From contig KN832886.1 in assembly GCA_000827325.1 (NCBI GenBank), forward strand, positions 280,925-344,924: a stretch of DNA of 64,000 bases, in the 5' to 3' direction. Source of the DNA: Oidiodendron maius Zn (Eukaryota; Ascomycota; Leotiomycetes; Myxotrichaceae). This document shows positions 9,922 to 21,690 of the stretch, piece by piece. Positions within the stretch are counted from its first letter, which is position 1; every line of letters starts with the position of its first letter. A model generated the notes under the pieces. It did not search any database, was not told the DNA's origin, and saw only the letters and a list, made by a program, of their open reading frames with translations. The position numbers and the translations under genes are program-made.

Positions 9922-12185
9922 TCACGGCGGTGGTATGTTGCTCAAAAGTTTCGTTATCAGCCGAAGTGATTCATTCGGTTCTCCTAGAGCTGTTTCGAGG
10001 GCAGAGAGAGTGTCCTCAACCTCTTTCTCGAGCTGCTGGACCAGCTGCCAAGTTTTTTCAAGTGATCCTGCCTTCTGAATCAGATTCAAAATTTGTATTT
10101 TGACACTTCGAGCGAGCTGTGTTCCGTTGCCTTTCCGCCGAAAGATGCCCAAGATAATCTCGCGAGCAATCGGTTCCGAATTGCAGGTTAGAACTACAGG
10201 GTAGGAAAGCTTTCCTTCATCCAAGTCCTCACAGAATCCCTTTTGCTCAGTATATTCCGGATCTTGAAGGTTTTGAAAGTCGTCGCGCACTTGGTACAAT
10301 CGACCAAGGAGTTGAGCAAATCGGTCGAAATTCGCCACAGGCCATTGTTGTGAAAATGACATGCTCTTCATCATATGGACGAGCATTTTGAACATGGCGC
10401 CCGTCTTTCCATCGATCATTTTCATATACTCGGCAGTAGATGGGCAATACAGGTTGGATTTCCAGTTCAGATCCCAGCTCTGGCCGATGGACAGCTTCGT
10501 TAGTCCATCAAGAAAAACGCCCATCGTTTCGGGGGTCTTGGGGTGGTGCTCATGAATTCTTGTAGCAGCCTGGACAACCATATACGTTGCACTGTTTATG
10601 CATTGTGCTGGTCCAAAGATACAATGTGCTGCAGAACTTCCTCGCCGTAATATCGATTCATCCTGAATATCATCCAGGATCAACGTCGCGTTATGGAGGT
10701 CATTAATAACCCCTTTGATGATGCTCACCCGATCTTCCGGGAGCTGAAACCAGATATTGAACGCGTCGATCAATTTTGAACGAATATTTTTTGAGCTGAG
10801 CGATTGTATATAGCGAGGGGCGGCAAGAAGTGCTGAGCTGTTTAGGTCGGCTTCATCTATCGCCTTCAATGAGGGAGTTTTATTGGACGTTGGATCTAGA
10901 GTACATAGATCGTCAATTTCAATACTCTTTAATCCTGGTTCCACGCTCACCGCGTCTCTCTCTGCGATCTCTTCTGGAAGCTGCTCCCAGTCAGGTACTT
11001 TCAGAAGATTGTACCTTGAGCAAACAGCACTCCAGTGATGATTGCCGCCAACACAAAGGGCACAGGCAGCAATGTACTTTCGTAGATGAATCGGAAGATT
11101 GGGGTGAGTTTTGTAAAACCTTTCCAACATGGACTCGTACATCTGCTCGTCCTGCATAATGTAGGATTTCAGTCGTGATTTTGCTTGCTCTTCCGAGATG
11201 TGGTGCTCTCTCATTAAACAGGGAATGCCATTGAAAATTCGATTCTTTTCACGAATGCGGTCTACCTCCCAGCTGAAGTAATCATTTGTCTGAATGATGA
11301 TCCGAGTTGCAATATCCGTAAGGGGCTGGATCAGTTTAGACTCCCCAGGGGTCAATAAAACACCTAGAGAGAATGCGGTCGTTGCCCACAAAGCCCTGGA
11401 ATATCTGTGTTAATGCAACTGAAGTTATCCTAGGAAAAAGAGGTCACAGAGGTAGAGACGTACGGTATTGCAAAGTTTCGGATACTTTGTGACAAATAAT
11501 CCTCAAAACGGGTGGCCTGGATCCCAGCGTCTGTCGCCCACTCATCTAGCCAACTAGACTGGCAATTTTGCAGAAGTACTCGTCCCTCTTTACCATAAAG
11601 GTTCACCATTTCAAGGCAGTTCTTGGCCATCCACTTTTGAATTGTAGCTTTTCGGGGCGACTCTCCAGCGGTGAACTTTACTGCCATCAAGGCACTTCCC
11701 ACGTCCTCCTTGACTGCAGCATAAGAGTCGTCCTCCAAAACATCTGCCATGACCAAGTAAGTTTCCAATCGCCTTTGCTCAAAAAATTTCCACATACCAT
11801 CGAAAAGAGTACCCGTCTCCATAACATAAGTGACCATCTCAAGCCTCTGGGGAAGACATTCTGGAAATACTAGGGTAACGAAGTGTCCGATTGGAGAATC
11901 CAAACTGGCAATCGAGGACTGCACAGTGCCTTTGTTAATGATTTGCATCAAGGTCTCATCATCGTAAAGATGTCGAACAACAGTTCGCATGACATCATCT
12001 TGCAGAGGAACCCGACAAGGCATGATTGTGAAGCTATCTACTGGTTTGGGGTAGGCATCCTCCAGAGGCTTAGAATGAAGAAAGAGTTCTTCTTCAGAGG
12101 TCGTCCGAATTTTAAGGGGTTTCCGTGGACGAATTCGAAGAAATTTGCGAATAGACCGCTTCTGAACTGTAATTTGAGAGATCAT
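9922..12185 (-). CDS. Chimeric terpene synthase: N-terminal cyclase plus C-terminal polyprenyl diphosphate synthase
   Basis: Two exons, 12185-11464 and 11404-9922, with a 59-bp intron (GTACGT..CACAG), give 734 aa, the usual size of fungal bifunctional di/sesterterpene synthases. The C-terminal half is a trans-prenyltransferase with DDIQDESILRRG (first Asp-rich motif, ~10660-10674) and DDFQNLQD (second), and should build GGPP or GFPP from IPP/DMAPP. The N-terminal half is a class I cyclase: FAIPYSRALWATTAFSLG spans the splice site, followed by the NSE triad NDYFSWE (~11266-11286) and an SRY motif (HHWSAVCSRY). The expected DDxxD/E motif reads D129-G-M-W-K (11787-11801): only the first Asp is kept, so cyclase activity may be lost or changed. 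An N-terminal extension of about 45 aa is basic. The gene is divergent from the ABCG transporter. Confident about the family; the product is unknown. Confidence 0.93.
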
Positions 12186-13133
12186 CTTTTTGGACGGAGA
12201 AATATTGTGACTTCCCTGTATTCATGAAGACGGCATTAGCGAGTGTATATCGTATTCGAATATACATCAGCGGTCTTAAGGATAGCCAAAACATTTGCCT
12301 TATGGCCTGAGGTAATCACAGCCGTAGATCATTTCCTTCCCTTTCTGCGTATCAATTTTGTGCTAATTATTTAGATGAGGTCAATTGCAGATCTTTAGAT
12401 TTTCTTAAAGTTAGTATCACCGCAGTCCCAAGGGTGGACCTACAGCAAAGGGATTTACTATGTAGGATAGTCTGTGCGCCATACATATTTAGTTAGTGCG
12501 AAACAGCAACCCTTCGCCAGGAGGGATTTCCCGCATATACCAGTTTATACGGTAGTGAATCGGCGTCAATGTTTGGCATATTTTCAATTTACGCTGACTT
12601 TTGGGTGACATTGAATGCAGATCTTATGATCATCTCGGAGGAAAGCAGCATTTCAGCCAGCCACTCTGCGACACAAGACCAGAGGCGGTGATCATTTACT
12701 TCATACAGCGGTAAAGACACTTATCCAGGAAGTGGTCCATTGGATTATTGAGTTTGAGCAAGATAGTGATACACCACTATATGCGCTGGTCAAAGGTTAT
12801 CTTTCACTGCATTTGATCGGCATATCGGTCTCCAATAAGGCAAACTAGAGCGTAACCTATGAGACATTCGTCATTCGCTCACGAAAGATGGTGTAAACTT
12901 ATCAGGTAATTCGGCAATCGAAGGTCCCGAGGGTCTGCAATGAAACTATTGACTAGACGCTTACTCTATGCGGAATCCCCCATCAAGCAGAATGAAAGCC
13001 ACTAACGAGATAAAGACCCGAGAGTGTTTTGGCTGTACGCCTGAATAATAGTCTATAACTCCCGCTAACAATAGTTGCACCTATTTCGCTGTTGGGCGAA
13101 TACACAATTATTCCATCAAATTACATCTGAACG
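12186..13133. promoter_or_regulatory. Shared intergenic promoter region between terpene synthase (-) and ABCG transporter (+)
   Basis: About 950 bp separate the two divergent start codons, and no gene is seen inside. An imperfect palindrome GTATAT-N9-ATATAC lies near 12244-12266, some 60-80 bp upstream of the terpene synthase start. Divergent arrangement allows joint regulation of synthase and exporter, but I cannot name a transcription-factor site. Confidence 0.45.
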
Positions 13134-15914
13134 ATGACAGATAATACAACGATTTGTTTGTCGGGGAACGCGCCCACCAGCCTTGGTTCGGACGTCTGCA
13201 ACCCAGGATTCTTCTGTACGTATATAAGATTACATACTAGCTCTGATCAATCTAATATATGACTGGTTCTCTATGTAGGTCCAAATAATTCACCAGAAAA
13301 CCCTCCACAATATTGTCCACCGACCCTGGAATGTCTACTTCGGCGCCTGCAATTCGCATACAATATATGTGAGCAGCCTCAAGGTAGATACGAGCCTATG
13401 ATCTGTACGCCGGGCTTCTACTGCCCTCCAGGTGGAAAGCAGCAAATTGTCTGTCCAGCTGGCCATTATTGCCCCCTAGGTTCTGTCGAGCCGTTTATGT
13501 GTCTTCCACTATCAATTTGCCCGACAGGAAGCATGAAGGAGCTACACTTGGTAGGGATTCTGTGCTGCATTCTGCTAGATATAATATTGCTTTGTCTATG
13601 GCTATGGCCATGGCTACGAAGGCATTTGGGTGCCAAAATAGAGGTAGAAAACATTGAGACGCTGCCAGTGCCGCATCTGGAGGGACATAAACATGAACTA
13701 ATTCCAATCTTGAATGAGTCGTCCGGCAATGTGGGCCTAGAGGTGAGATTCAGTGAAGTTGGCCTTCGCATCAAGCCGTCAGGGAAACAAATACTATCCG
13801 GAATATCAGGATTGGCTCAAGAAGGGTCTGTTCTTGGCATAATGGGACCATCCGGGTCAGGGAAGTGTGAGTAATTCAGAAATAGTTCGTTGGCCGACAT
13901 CAAGCTAAGAGTTCAATAGCGACGCTTGTAAACATCCTGTCTGGGAAACTCCAGACCAGTTCAGGGTCTGTATTTCTCCAAGGAGTTGAGACGAGCTCAT
14001 CCGAGTAAGCACGTAGTCATTGATTTTTGTGAACCTGAAAGCCATTGGCTAACAGCAAGATGAAAGCATCCACAGATTTAAGGACCTGATCGGATATGTG
14101 CCCCAAGATGATATTGTTCATCCAAATCTCACTGTCCGGGAGAATTTGCTCTTTTCTGCTCGCATACGACTTGGCGGCGTATTAAAGGACCGAGAGATCC
14201 AACAGAACGTGGACCAATTGGTCCAAGCCCTGGGCCTCGCCACTGTCCAAGATAGTCGAGTGGGTGACTATGAGCGACGGGGTGTATCTGGAGGGGAATG
14301 CAAGCGGATTAGCATCGGACTTGAGTTAATTGCAGCACCACGAGTGCTAATCCTCGATGAACCGACATCAGGGCTTGATGCTCGAGCAGCTTTATCAATC
14401 ATCTCGCTCCTGAAATCGCTTTCACGGCAAGGAATTACTGTTATTTGTGTCTTACACCAGCCGAGGATTGAAATCTTTAACTCCCTGGACACACTCTTGC
14501 TTCTAGAATCTGGCAAGCAGGTATACTTTGGAAAGAGATCAGAAGTTGAGCAATACTTCAAGGATAAGGGGTATGGCTTTGATCCCCAACTGAACCCGGC
14601 GGACGTGATCTTGGATATAATTAGTGATTCGTCGAATCCGTCATACCCCGTTCTTCAAGACAGGGCCAAAATTAAGGAGATGGTACTTAGCGGCTCGGAG
14701 ACGACGTTACAGATCTCAAGCAAAAGTGAAAGACTTACCATGGCGCAGTTAATAACCTTGCATCATCTCTATAGGAAACGGATGTCTCCCTGGTACCGGC
14801 AATTATATCTCTGCTTTTCTCGTGATATAACGCAGCAGAGCAGAGATAGCGCCACTTTTGTGCTTGAGGTATTCGCCGGTGTGGTAACAGGTATGTTGAT
14901 GGGTCTGGCGTTGTATGAATTTAATGGCCAGTTATTCCAAGGGCAGTACCTGCCACCGTTTCAGCCACTCTCTAGCGCTGTCAACTATACCTTAGTGCCA
15001 GAAATCGCAACTCTCTGCTGCCTGTCAATAAGTACGTCTAGTCTTGGTGATTTGAAAGAATATGTTTGGAAATATTTAACTAAATTTTGTGACAGGCTTT
15101 GCATCTGCGGCTCCCAGTGTTACTTCATTCTCAGTCGAAAGTAAGCCAGACAGTTACTAATCCGTTTATATTTTTTTCTAAAGCTAATATCGTGGGTTAT
15201 AGCCCTACTCTTTCATCGGGAATCCCATTCCGGTCATTCTGAAAGTGCTTATTTCGTAGGCAAAGTTCTCACCAGTCTCCTTCGGTCCTTTCTTTCCGCT
15301 CTACACTTCACCACATGCTTTACGATCCTGGCAACGCCAACTATATCCTTTGGAATCCTCCTCAGCCTCAACGTGCTATATTTCTATTGCATTTACGGCC
15401 TGGGGTCCATCATAGCGGCTGTATTAAAGCGTGAGAACGGACCACTAGCTTGTTTACTTCTCACAATCGTCATCGGGATGTTTGCAGGCTATGCTCCTCG
15501 CCTTGAAAAGGCGAAAGAATGGCATCTTGCATGGTTCTGGTATATATGTCCAGGCGTGAGTTAAACCAACATCATTCCGCTCTATTATTTTGTCCTTCGG
15601 TGACAATTTCTAATGAAAAGTATTTAGACATGGTTTACTGAAGCCTTTTTCACTGAGCATGTCTTGCAATTTTCTTATCTGTATGACATAGCGGGAGCAG
15701 ATGCGTTTACTGGTTTCACAACTGGTCGGACGGGCTTGGACGTTGGGTCGGTGATATTCCAACTTCAAGGCTTTAATAGAATACGGCTGATAATCCATGC
15801 TGTGATAGATTACTCTTCATCCTGGGAACAGCGTACCGAGTAGTTGGTTGCTCACTTATGGTTGCAGGAGCACGGAAAAGTTGGCGGCGATTGTTCAGAC
15901 TCGACTTGAGGTAG
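13134..15914 (+). CDS. ABCG-family half transporter with Cys-rich N terminus
   Basis: Eight exons (13134-13215, 13279-13866, 13920-14004, 14076-15031, 15096-15140, 15203-15555, 15628-15746, 15809-15914) sum to 777 aa; all seven introns are GT..AG. The N-terminal ~130 aa carry repeated Cys motifs (CNPGFFCP, CTPGFYCPPGG, CPAGHYCP) as in Adp1 and plant ABCG24-like proteins, followed by one TM helix (LHLVGILCCILLDIILLCLW). The nucleotide-binding domain has Walker A GPSGSGKST (interrupted by intron 2), signature VSGGECKR and Walker B LILDEPTSGLDA. The ABC2-type membrane domain follows, with HRESHSGHSESAYFVGK and late TM helices ending in WRRLFRLDLR. It should export hydrophobic compounds in an ATP-dependent way. 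Its position head to head with the terpene synthase suggests product efflux. The last donor (GG|GTCGGT) is the weakest junction. Confidence 0.92.
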
Positions 15915-17080
15915 GAACAAGGATAGAGTCAGCTAAGAAAGTGCCTGGGATGTTGCAGATCAACATTGTTCAGGCAGTTATCTAATCCATATATATCTGC
16001 CCAGCTGGTACATGTCTATGGTCGACAAACGTCAAGGTCATACCCGGGCGCCGTCAATCTCCTTATGAGCAGACAAAAATCAAAGAGTTCGAGGAATCCG
16101 TCACAAGTTTGATGAGTTGTACCATGATAGATATCTTGGCTAAGATAGCAGTGAGAGCCGACTCTACTTTGTGGAGACATTGCTCAGACAACAGCGAAGC
16201 TAAAAAAAAGCACAAGGGTGGCTTTATCTCTTGGAGCATGTTCCCTCGTACCGCTACTTCTCCTTACTGTAAAATAGAACCCCATCCTGGCACTTTATGT
16301 TTCGCCATCCGTCTCTGGCGTTACCTTGTATAAAACTTGAGGCAGTAGCACAACCGTCTAGTCAATGGTTCCGAACAAGGCCCTTCTTCAAATGCCACCG
16401 AAAAATATCCATGTCCTGCGTTCTCCGTCATCAGTCATGGTCAGAGAATAAACCTGCTCCCGACTGTGGACAAACAAGCTTGTCGAATGGCATTATGTGC
16501 CGCATGGCTATGACTAAAGCCCGTTATTTTCACTGTCCTATCCCCATGGCCTGAGTTTTATTGATTACCATTGCGTCACATTTTAAGTCTATTAAACGCT
16601 GGGAAGTAGGTACAGTGATTGGCTGGCTTGAGAGACATGCTGCATAATCCTTTAATGGCATTTGGTTAGTTATGCTTGCCGCAGCATCGAAAAGGTTATC
16701 AGCCCCACGACGAGCAGCTAAGGCACTACACTCTGGTTTAGGTCATACTGGTCGTAGCCCGCCGCCATAATGGTTACGCCCGAGTTTAGCTCTTATAAAC
16801 TATTCTCATTCTCATTTCTTATGCTGGGAGCTTATGATTATCGTGAAAGACCGTCCATTTAAATACTTCTCGTTCGGTTATGTAACTAATCTCTACTTTA
16901 GTCGTGGGTAAAGCGTATCCTTGCCGAACGATGCTAGCGAGGCCGGGTAACAGCGGAGGGCTGCAATGGGAAATTTATCAGCAACTAGCAACTATAGTAA
17001 TCATATTTAGAGGTGTGCCAGATTGAGATAGCCTGTTATCTAACTTGGCCATATTTGGAAGCCGATGTACCCGAGAGAAG
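15915..17080. other. Gene-poor stretch containing a second UbiA scrap
   Basis: Apart from the UbiA fragment listed separately, no gene is supported. Open frames at 16109-16333 and 16297-16554 have weak coding character; an IHVLRH string near 16400 recalls histidine phosphatases but the frame is broken at once. Confidence 0.35.
16682..16790 (-). pseudogene. Second, shorter fragment of a UbiA-type prenyltransferase gene
   Basis: About 105 bp on the minus strand repeat the end of the UbiA pseudogene at 8470-8600: GVTIMAAGYDQYDLNQSVVP here against GATIVAAGYGQYDLN there, then LLVVGLITFSML against LLMEWLIVLSML. Most differences are transitions. A TAG follows VVP, and similarity ends on both sides. 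It lacks the premature TAG after DLN seen in the first copy, so the two copies decayed independently or one is older. Confidence 0.65.
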
Positions 17081-17090
17081 TATATAAATA
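17081..17090 (+). promoter_or_regulatory. TATA-box-like element of the dienelactone hydrolase gene
   Basis: TATATAAATA about 105 bp upstream of the ATG at 17193, a normal spacing for a fungal core promoter plus short leader. Confidence 0.5.
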
Positions 17091-17192
17091 ACATGCATTC
17101 CGTCAGGTCTTCGTCATCTTCGCGGTACCATTTTACACACTCCACCCACAGCTGACGACAACCAACTGTCGCATACACGGAACAGTGAAATT

Positions 17193-18177
17193 ATGTCAGC
17201 AGGAATCGGTTGCAAAGACTGTGTGTCGGGAGCTCTGCACAGCGGCACTCCTGTAGGTCGCACAGAGACGCTGCATGGTCTGCGAACGTATATTACGAGG
17301 CCGCTAGCAGGCGTTGAACCCAAAGGAGTCATTGTAATCATACCAGATGCCTTCGGCTGGGAACTGGTCAACAGTCGTATATTAGCAGACAACTATGCAC
17401 AGAAGGGCCAGTTCATTGTCTACTTGCCCGATTTCATGAACGGTATGTGATTATCCGGGGAATGGAGAAACATGCAGATTGCTTACTGGCGTGAGATAGG
17501 TCACTACCTTTCCGAGCAGATGTTGTCGGTATTTAATGACTTCGAGCTAGAGGGCGCATATGGCACCAAGATGTAAAGTATTTCTGTCCTGTTTTCCACA
17601 GCCCTATCATATTTGTAATGAGTTAATGTTATTTGCGCACAAAAGTCTCGCTGGTGTGAAAGCCGCCCGCCACTTTGGCCCTTTCTTCCTCCACAACCGG
17701 ATTGGTGTCGTCCAACCCCGTATCCTCTCTTTCTTCGATAGCATTCGAGCAGATCCCGAGACCTCCGGTCTGCCAGTTGGTGCTGCGGGATTCTGTTGGG
17801 GTGGCAAGTTCACTGCGATCCTGTGCAACAGCAGCATTGACGGCAAACCGAATACACGCATTGACGCCGGATTCGCCGCACACCCCAGCCAGTTGGCCAT
17901 CCCCGGCGATATCAAGGACCTTATCAAGCCGCTCTCTGTTGCTGTAGGAGACAACGACCTGCAACTTGGTGCGGCCGGCTTGGACAAGTTAAAAAAGCTT
18001 TTAGATGCGAAGACTGTCCAGGCAGGTTTAAAGCAACAGGTGGTCGTCTATCCTGGTGCAAAGCATGGATTTGCAGTGAGAGGTGACCCTGCGGACGAGA
18101 AGGAGAAGCTTCAAGGGATGGAGGCTGAAGAGCAGGCAATTTCATGGTTCTCAAGCACACTTATCAAAGTGGCTTGA
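17193..18177 (+). CDS. Dienelactone hydrolase family protein
   Basis: Three exons (17193-17442, 17500-17572, 17646-18177) give 284 aa. The alpha/beta-hydrolase fold of this family is clear: VIVIIPDAFGWE, nucleophile motif GAAGFCWGG (Cys158), acidic residue in VAVGDND (Asp210 or 212) and His248 in KHGFAVRG. Family members open lactones, classically dienelactone in aromatic-ring degradation, and some tailor fungal polyketides; the enzyme has no signal peptide and is probably cytosolic. Intron 2 is placed so that ILAGVKAARHFGPFF is restored; reading through gives a stop. The stop is 96 bp from the convergent aldehyde dehydrogenase stop. Substrate unknown. Confidence 0.9.
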
Positions 18178-18273
18178 ACTTGGTTAAACTATCGAGCTCT
18201 CTTTTCATTAACTCATAGCACAAATAACTCTCGCGCAGTACCCCAAAGCATTCATGCCTAGCTCATAGTAACA

Positions 18274-19837
18274 TCAACCCTTAAACGTAACAGTCTTCGT
18301 TCTAACCCACTCGTCCAATCCACTTGACCCAAACCTTCCGAATCCACTAGCTTTCATGCCTGGATTCCAGTTAATGGCCATTTCTTGGAATTTCAGATGA
18401 AAGGAGAGAAATTCACTCACCGCCATGTGGCAACGCTGTCTCATCATGGACGGTCATTCCATTGATATGCACCGCCCCACTCTCAATTTCCCTCGCAAAT
18501 CTCAGTCCCCTGCCTAGGTCCTTCGTAAAAACGGCAGCAGATAACCCGTACTCTGTGTCATTGGCGAGCTTCAGAGCCTCCTCATCATTCTGTACTGTAA
18601 TCAAGCTAACGGTTGGGCCAAAACTTTCGGTGTAGTAGAGGTCCATTTCCTTTGTGGTACCTTTTACAATGACTGGTCTCATCTTCGCATCCTGCCCATT
18701 CGTCGGATCTCCATGGACTATTGTAGCACCTTTGGAGACCGCATCCTGAAGAAGCCGTCTATTCTTCTCCACACCCGCCTTACTAGATAAACAACCTGCT
18801 TCTTGGCCCTCGGGTGCAAACTGTGCGACGGCTTTCTTAAGCGCATTCTCAAAATCCGAAGCGACTCTCTCGTGGACAATGATTCGTTCAGTAGACATGC
18901 AAATCTGCCCACTGTGGAGGAAAGATCCTACAACGCACTCCAGTGCTGCTTGCTCCAAATCTGCGTCATCTAATACAATTGCTGGTGCTTTACCTCCCAG
19001 TTCCAATAGTACGGGTTTTAGATTTTCTCCTGCTAGCTTGGCGATGATCTTTCCCACCACTGTAGAGCCTGTGAAATTCACTTTCTTAATACTGGGATGT
19101 TCGATCAAATGCTTCGTGACTGCCGCTGCATCAGAAGGTTGATGGGCGATTAGATTCAATACTCCTTCCGGAAGGCCGGCTTCGTGAAAACAAGACACGA
19201 TGGCGTGCGAGCACCTGGGTGAGATTTCTGGAGCTTTCAAAATCGCGGTATTGCCAGCGGCTAGTGGATACGCAATAGATCGGACCCCGAGAATATACGC
19301 CGCATTCCATGGCGCAATAGCCAGTACAACTCCGTAAGGTTCTTTAAAGACAAATGCGCTAACATTTTCTTGTGCAGTTGCAGGTATGCTCCCTGCAATG
19401 GAACTGATCCGACCTGCTACGTCGCGAATAATATCAGAAGCAAGAGTAGTATCGAATGCAGCCCACTCTGCCGCAGCGCCAGTCTCCTCGACGCTATATT
19501 TTATCAATTCTTCCCGGCGGGAGTCCATTATCTCAGCAGCCTTAAGAAAGATATCTCGCCTCTTTTGTGGAGGCATGGCTCGCCAGGCCGGGAAGGCCTT
19601 CTGGGCGGCGGCAATGGCGTAGTCAGTATCTGTGATGGAAGCTGAGCTAAAGCAATGCAGAAGTTTGCCTGTAGCTGGGGAGTGGACAGGGAAAGAAGAG
19701 GATGTCGTATAGTTTTTGTTGGATATGAGAAGGGGGTACGTGGGTGCTGTTGCTGCTCCTCCGTCGTTCGCCGCGTCACCGGTAGTTTCTGCAACTTTGG
19801 TATCGACGCTATCGGATTTGGTTGCTGTTGTCGACAT
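18274..19837 (-). CDS. NAD(P)-dependent aldehyde dehydrogenase
   Basis: Two exons (19837-18421 and 18359-18274, 61-bp intron) give 500 aa. I chose the ATG at 19837 (MSTTATKSD); an in-frame ATG 81 bp upstream would add 27 residues of poor conservation. ALDH hallmarks: PWNAAYILGVRS (Asn178), NFTGSTVVGK, LELGGKAPAIVL (Glu279), GQICMSTER with catalytic Cys313, and the last exon MKASGFGRFGSSGLDEW. The GQxCMSTERIIV form resembles salicylaldehyde/vanillin dehydrogenase-type enzymes. It oxidises aldehydes to acids, likely in the cytosol. The tail-to-tail pair with a dienelactone hydrolase suits aromatic or terpenoid catabolism or tailoring; this is inference from position only. Confidence 0.93.
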
Positions 19838-21690
19838 CGTGGACGAGTTTTTTGCTTCCGTTATACCAAGGTATTGCAGGTGGAAAGGAGTATGGGGAAG
19901 AAACGAAGCGGAAATCAAAACTGTCAGGAAACGTCAAATTTAACCCCGCACTGGAGACACATGACAGGGAGCAAATCATATTGTACCATATGCGAATAAG
20001 CTATGTGTTAAAGTTCCGACTTAAAGTGTTTGGCTGCAGCGGGGTATATACTATACCCTGTCAAATCCTCTGTACGGCAGTTGCAGTCGGCCTCTGATGG
20101 CTAGGAAATTATGAATCCGATCAGTTTGCCTGATTGTAATTTGTATTTGAGCCAATTAAAGCTCAATCCCGCAAACATAATATCTAGCACATACGCTGGC
20201 GACGGAGCCAGAAACTTTGTAAAGAGCGAGGTTAGATATATTAACAAGAACAGCAATAGATATAAAAGCCCTGACAGTAATGGGCCTACCGACCACCGTC
20301 GATTACCAGGTTGGTCTTCCGCAACATTTACGGAAATGTACTACGGCGACAGTTATGGCGTATATACTCCGTGTCGGAGGGAATACTCTCAGCATGCGTT
20401 AGTTTACTACTTTAGGACATCAGGATACTATTGAATTGCCTCTGGACTGTCCACATCTGCTAGGGCGCCGTGGCTTTCCGTCGCTTTCCGCCGCCTTCCG
20501 GGGCCTTCCGTGACTACCCGCCATGGGCCGTTAGCACGTGCCACACGAACGCTGTGAGACGCCACCCATTCTATTATAGTTGGAAAAGATGGCTAAGAGA
20601 AGGAGTAGGATCTATTAAAGAAGCTAAAGATAATTCTAAAAATTGATAAATGAGTTTAGTAAGGTATTAGTTTCTGCTTATCTTTAGATATTTTAATTTT
20701 TTTATTTTATTACTTGTTAGAGTGTAGTTTTAGTAGTGTTTTAATTGAGGAAATAATATTTTCCTTAGCCTTCTACCTTTTACTTTTATTTAAATGTAGG
20801 ACAAGAAGGGATTTAGATAGATTGATTAAAGAGGTAAAGTAGACACGAAAGTCTAATAAGGGGTAGTCCAGTATAGCAATGATAGAGATAGTATATAGCG
20901 ACTTAGGAGCGTTTGAGACAACCTTACCCTAGGAAATTTAGAGTGTAGATCATTAACTTGATGGTATTCTAGCGGGTTACTCTACAGACTTAACGCGGCT
21001 AGCTTATTGTATTAGTACAGCCTTACCGCCTGTGCTGTGAATTGGTTTTTGGTCAAGTAATGTATTCTCATTTCATAGGCCAACTCTGTTGATTTTTTTA
21101 TATCCTAAATCTCATACTAATGTCCATCCCTGCGAATCGAGAAACCCACCCGTGCCGAGAAAAAATTATGGGTACTTTGACTTTAAGCATCTTAAAATCT
21201 GTGCACCACCGAGCTCTTGTCATCTCTAATACATATAAAGTGGCCTTATCCGAGCTCTAATACCTCACTAGTATTGGGGGAATCGTCATCAGCCTTGTGA
21301 CTGCTGTGGCAAGGTTGCCATGCGGATGAGCACCTCGAGTCGAAGCGACTAACGATTTTTGGTAAATGTGAAACGACCCCGCAAGGCCCATAATTCTGCA
21401 ACTTTATTACGATGTGATTTCATTTAGGTGTTCATCTGCTAAGCTTCGTGGCTGCTCAAAACTGTGGCTGACGCACGGGCTAAACTTCACCATACGTATA
21501 GCGAGCGAACTCCAGGTCAGCACCACTGCTTACTCGAAATGATTATTTACCTAACTGCTGTAACTTACAGTATTAAGGGGTTACATTTTCCTAGTGTGAT
21601 GAGGCTGCGGCTGAAGTCCTAGTGAGGACTTCCCACCTACTCTCTCTATCAACCTCCAGTGTGTCACTTGTATGATCATTTCTCTTGGCA
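19838..21690. other. Long gene-free stretch, partly AT-rich
   Basis: No convincing gene. Bases 20465-20515 hold repeated TTCCG units; 20580-20900 is strongly AT-rich and may be a decayed, RIP-affected repeat. The open frame at 20111-20434 has no domain or codon character I trust. Confidence 0.4.

Noticed and set aside
16297-16554. Possible histidine-phosphatase relic (IHVLRH.. near 16400)
   Set aside because: Only a few residues match and the frame breaks immediately; no second motif was found.
2-19837. One single biosynthetic cluster from the NRPS to the aldehyde dehydrogenase
   Set aside because: Intergenic gaps, dead HET and TPR relics and lack of a shared regulator make the claim too strong; only the synthase/ABC pairing is supported by arrangement.
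19370-20097. Overlapping plus-strand open frames across the aldehyde dehydrogenase start
   Set aside because: They are antisense to conserved ALDH sequence and show no domain.
20465-20515. TTCCG-rich block as a heat-shock-element cluster
   Set aside because: Units are irregular, not arranged as inverted nGAAn repeats, and no gene start lies nearby.
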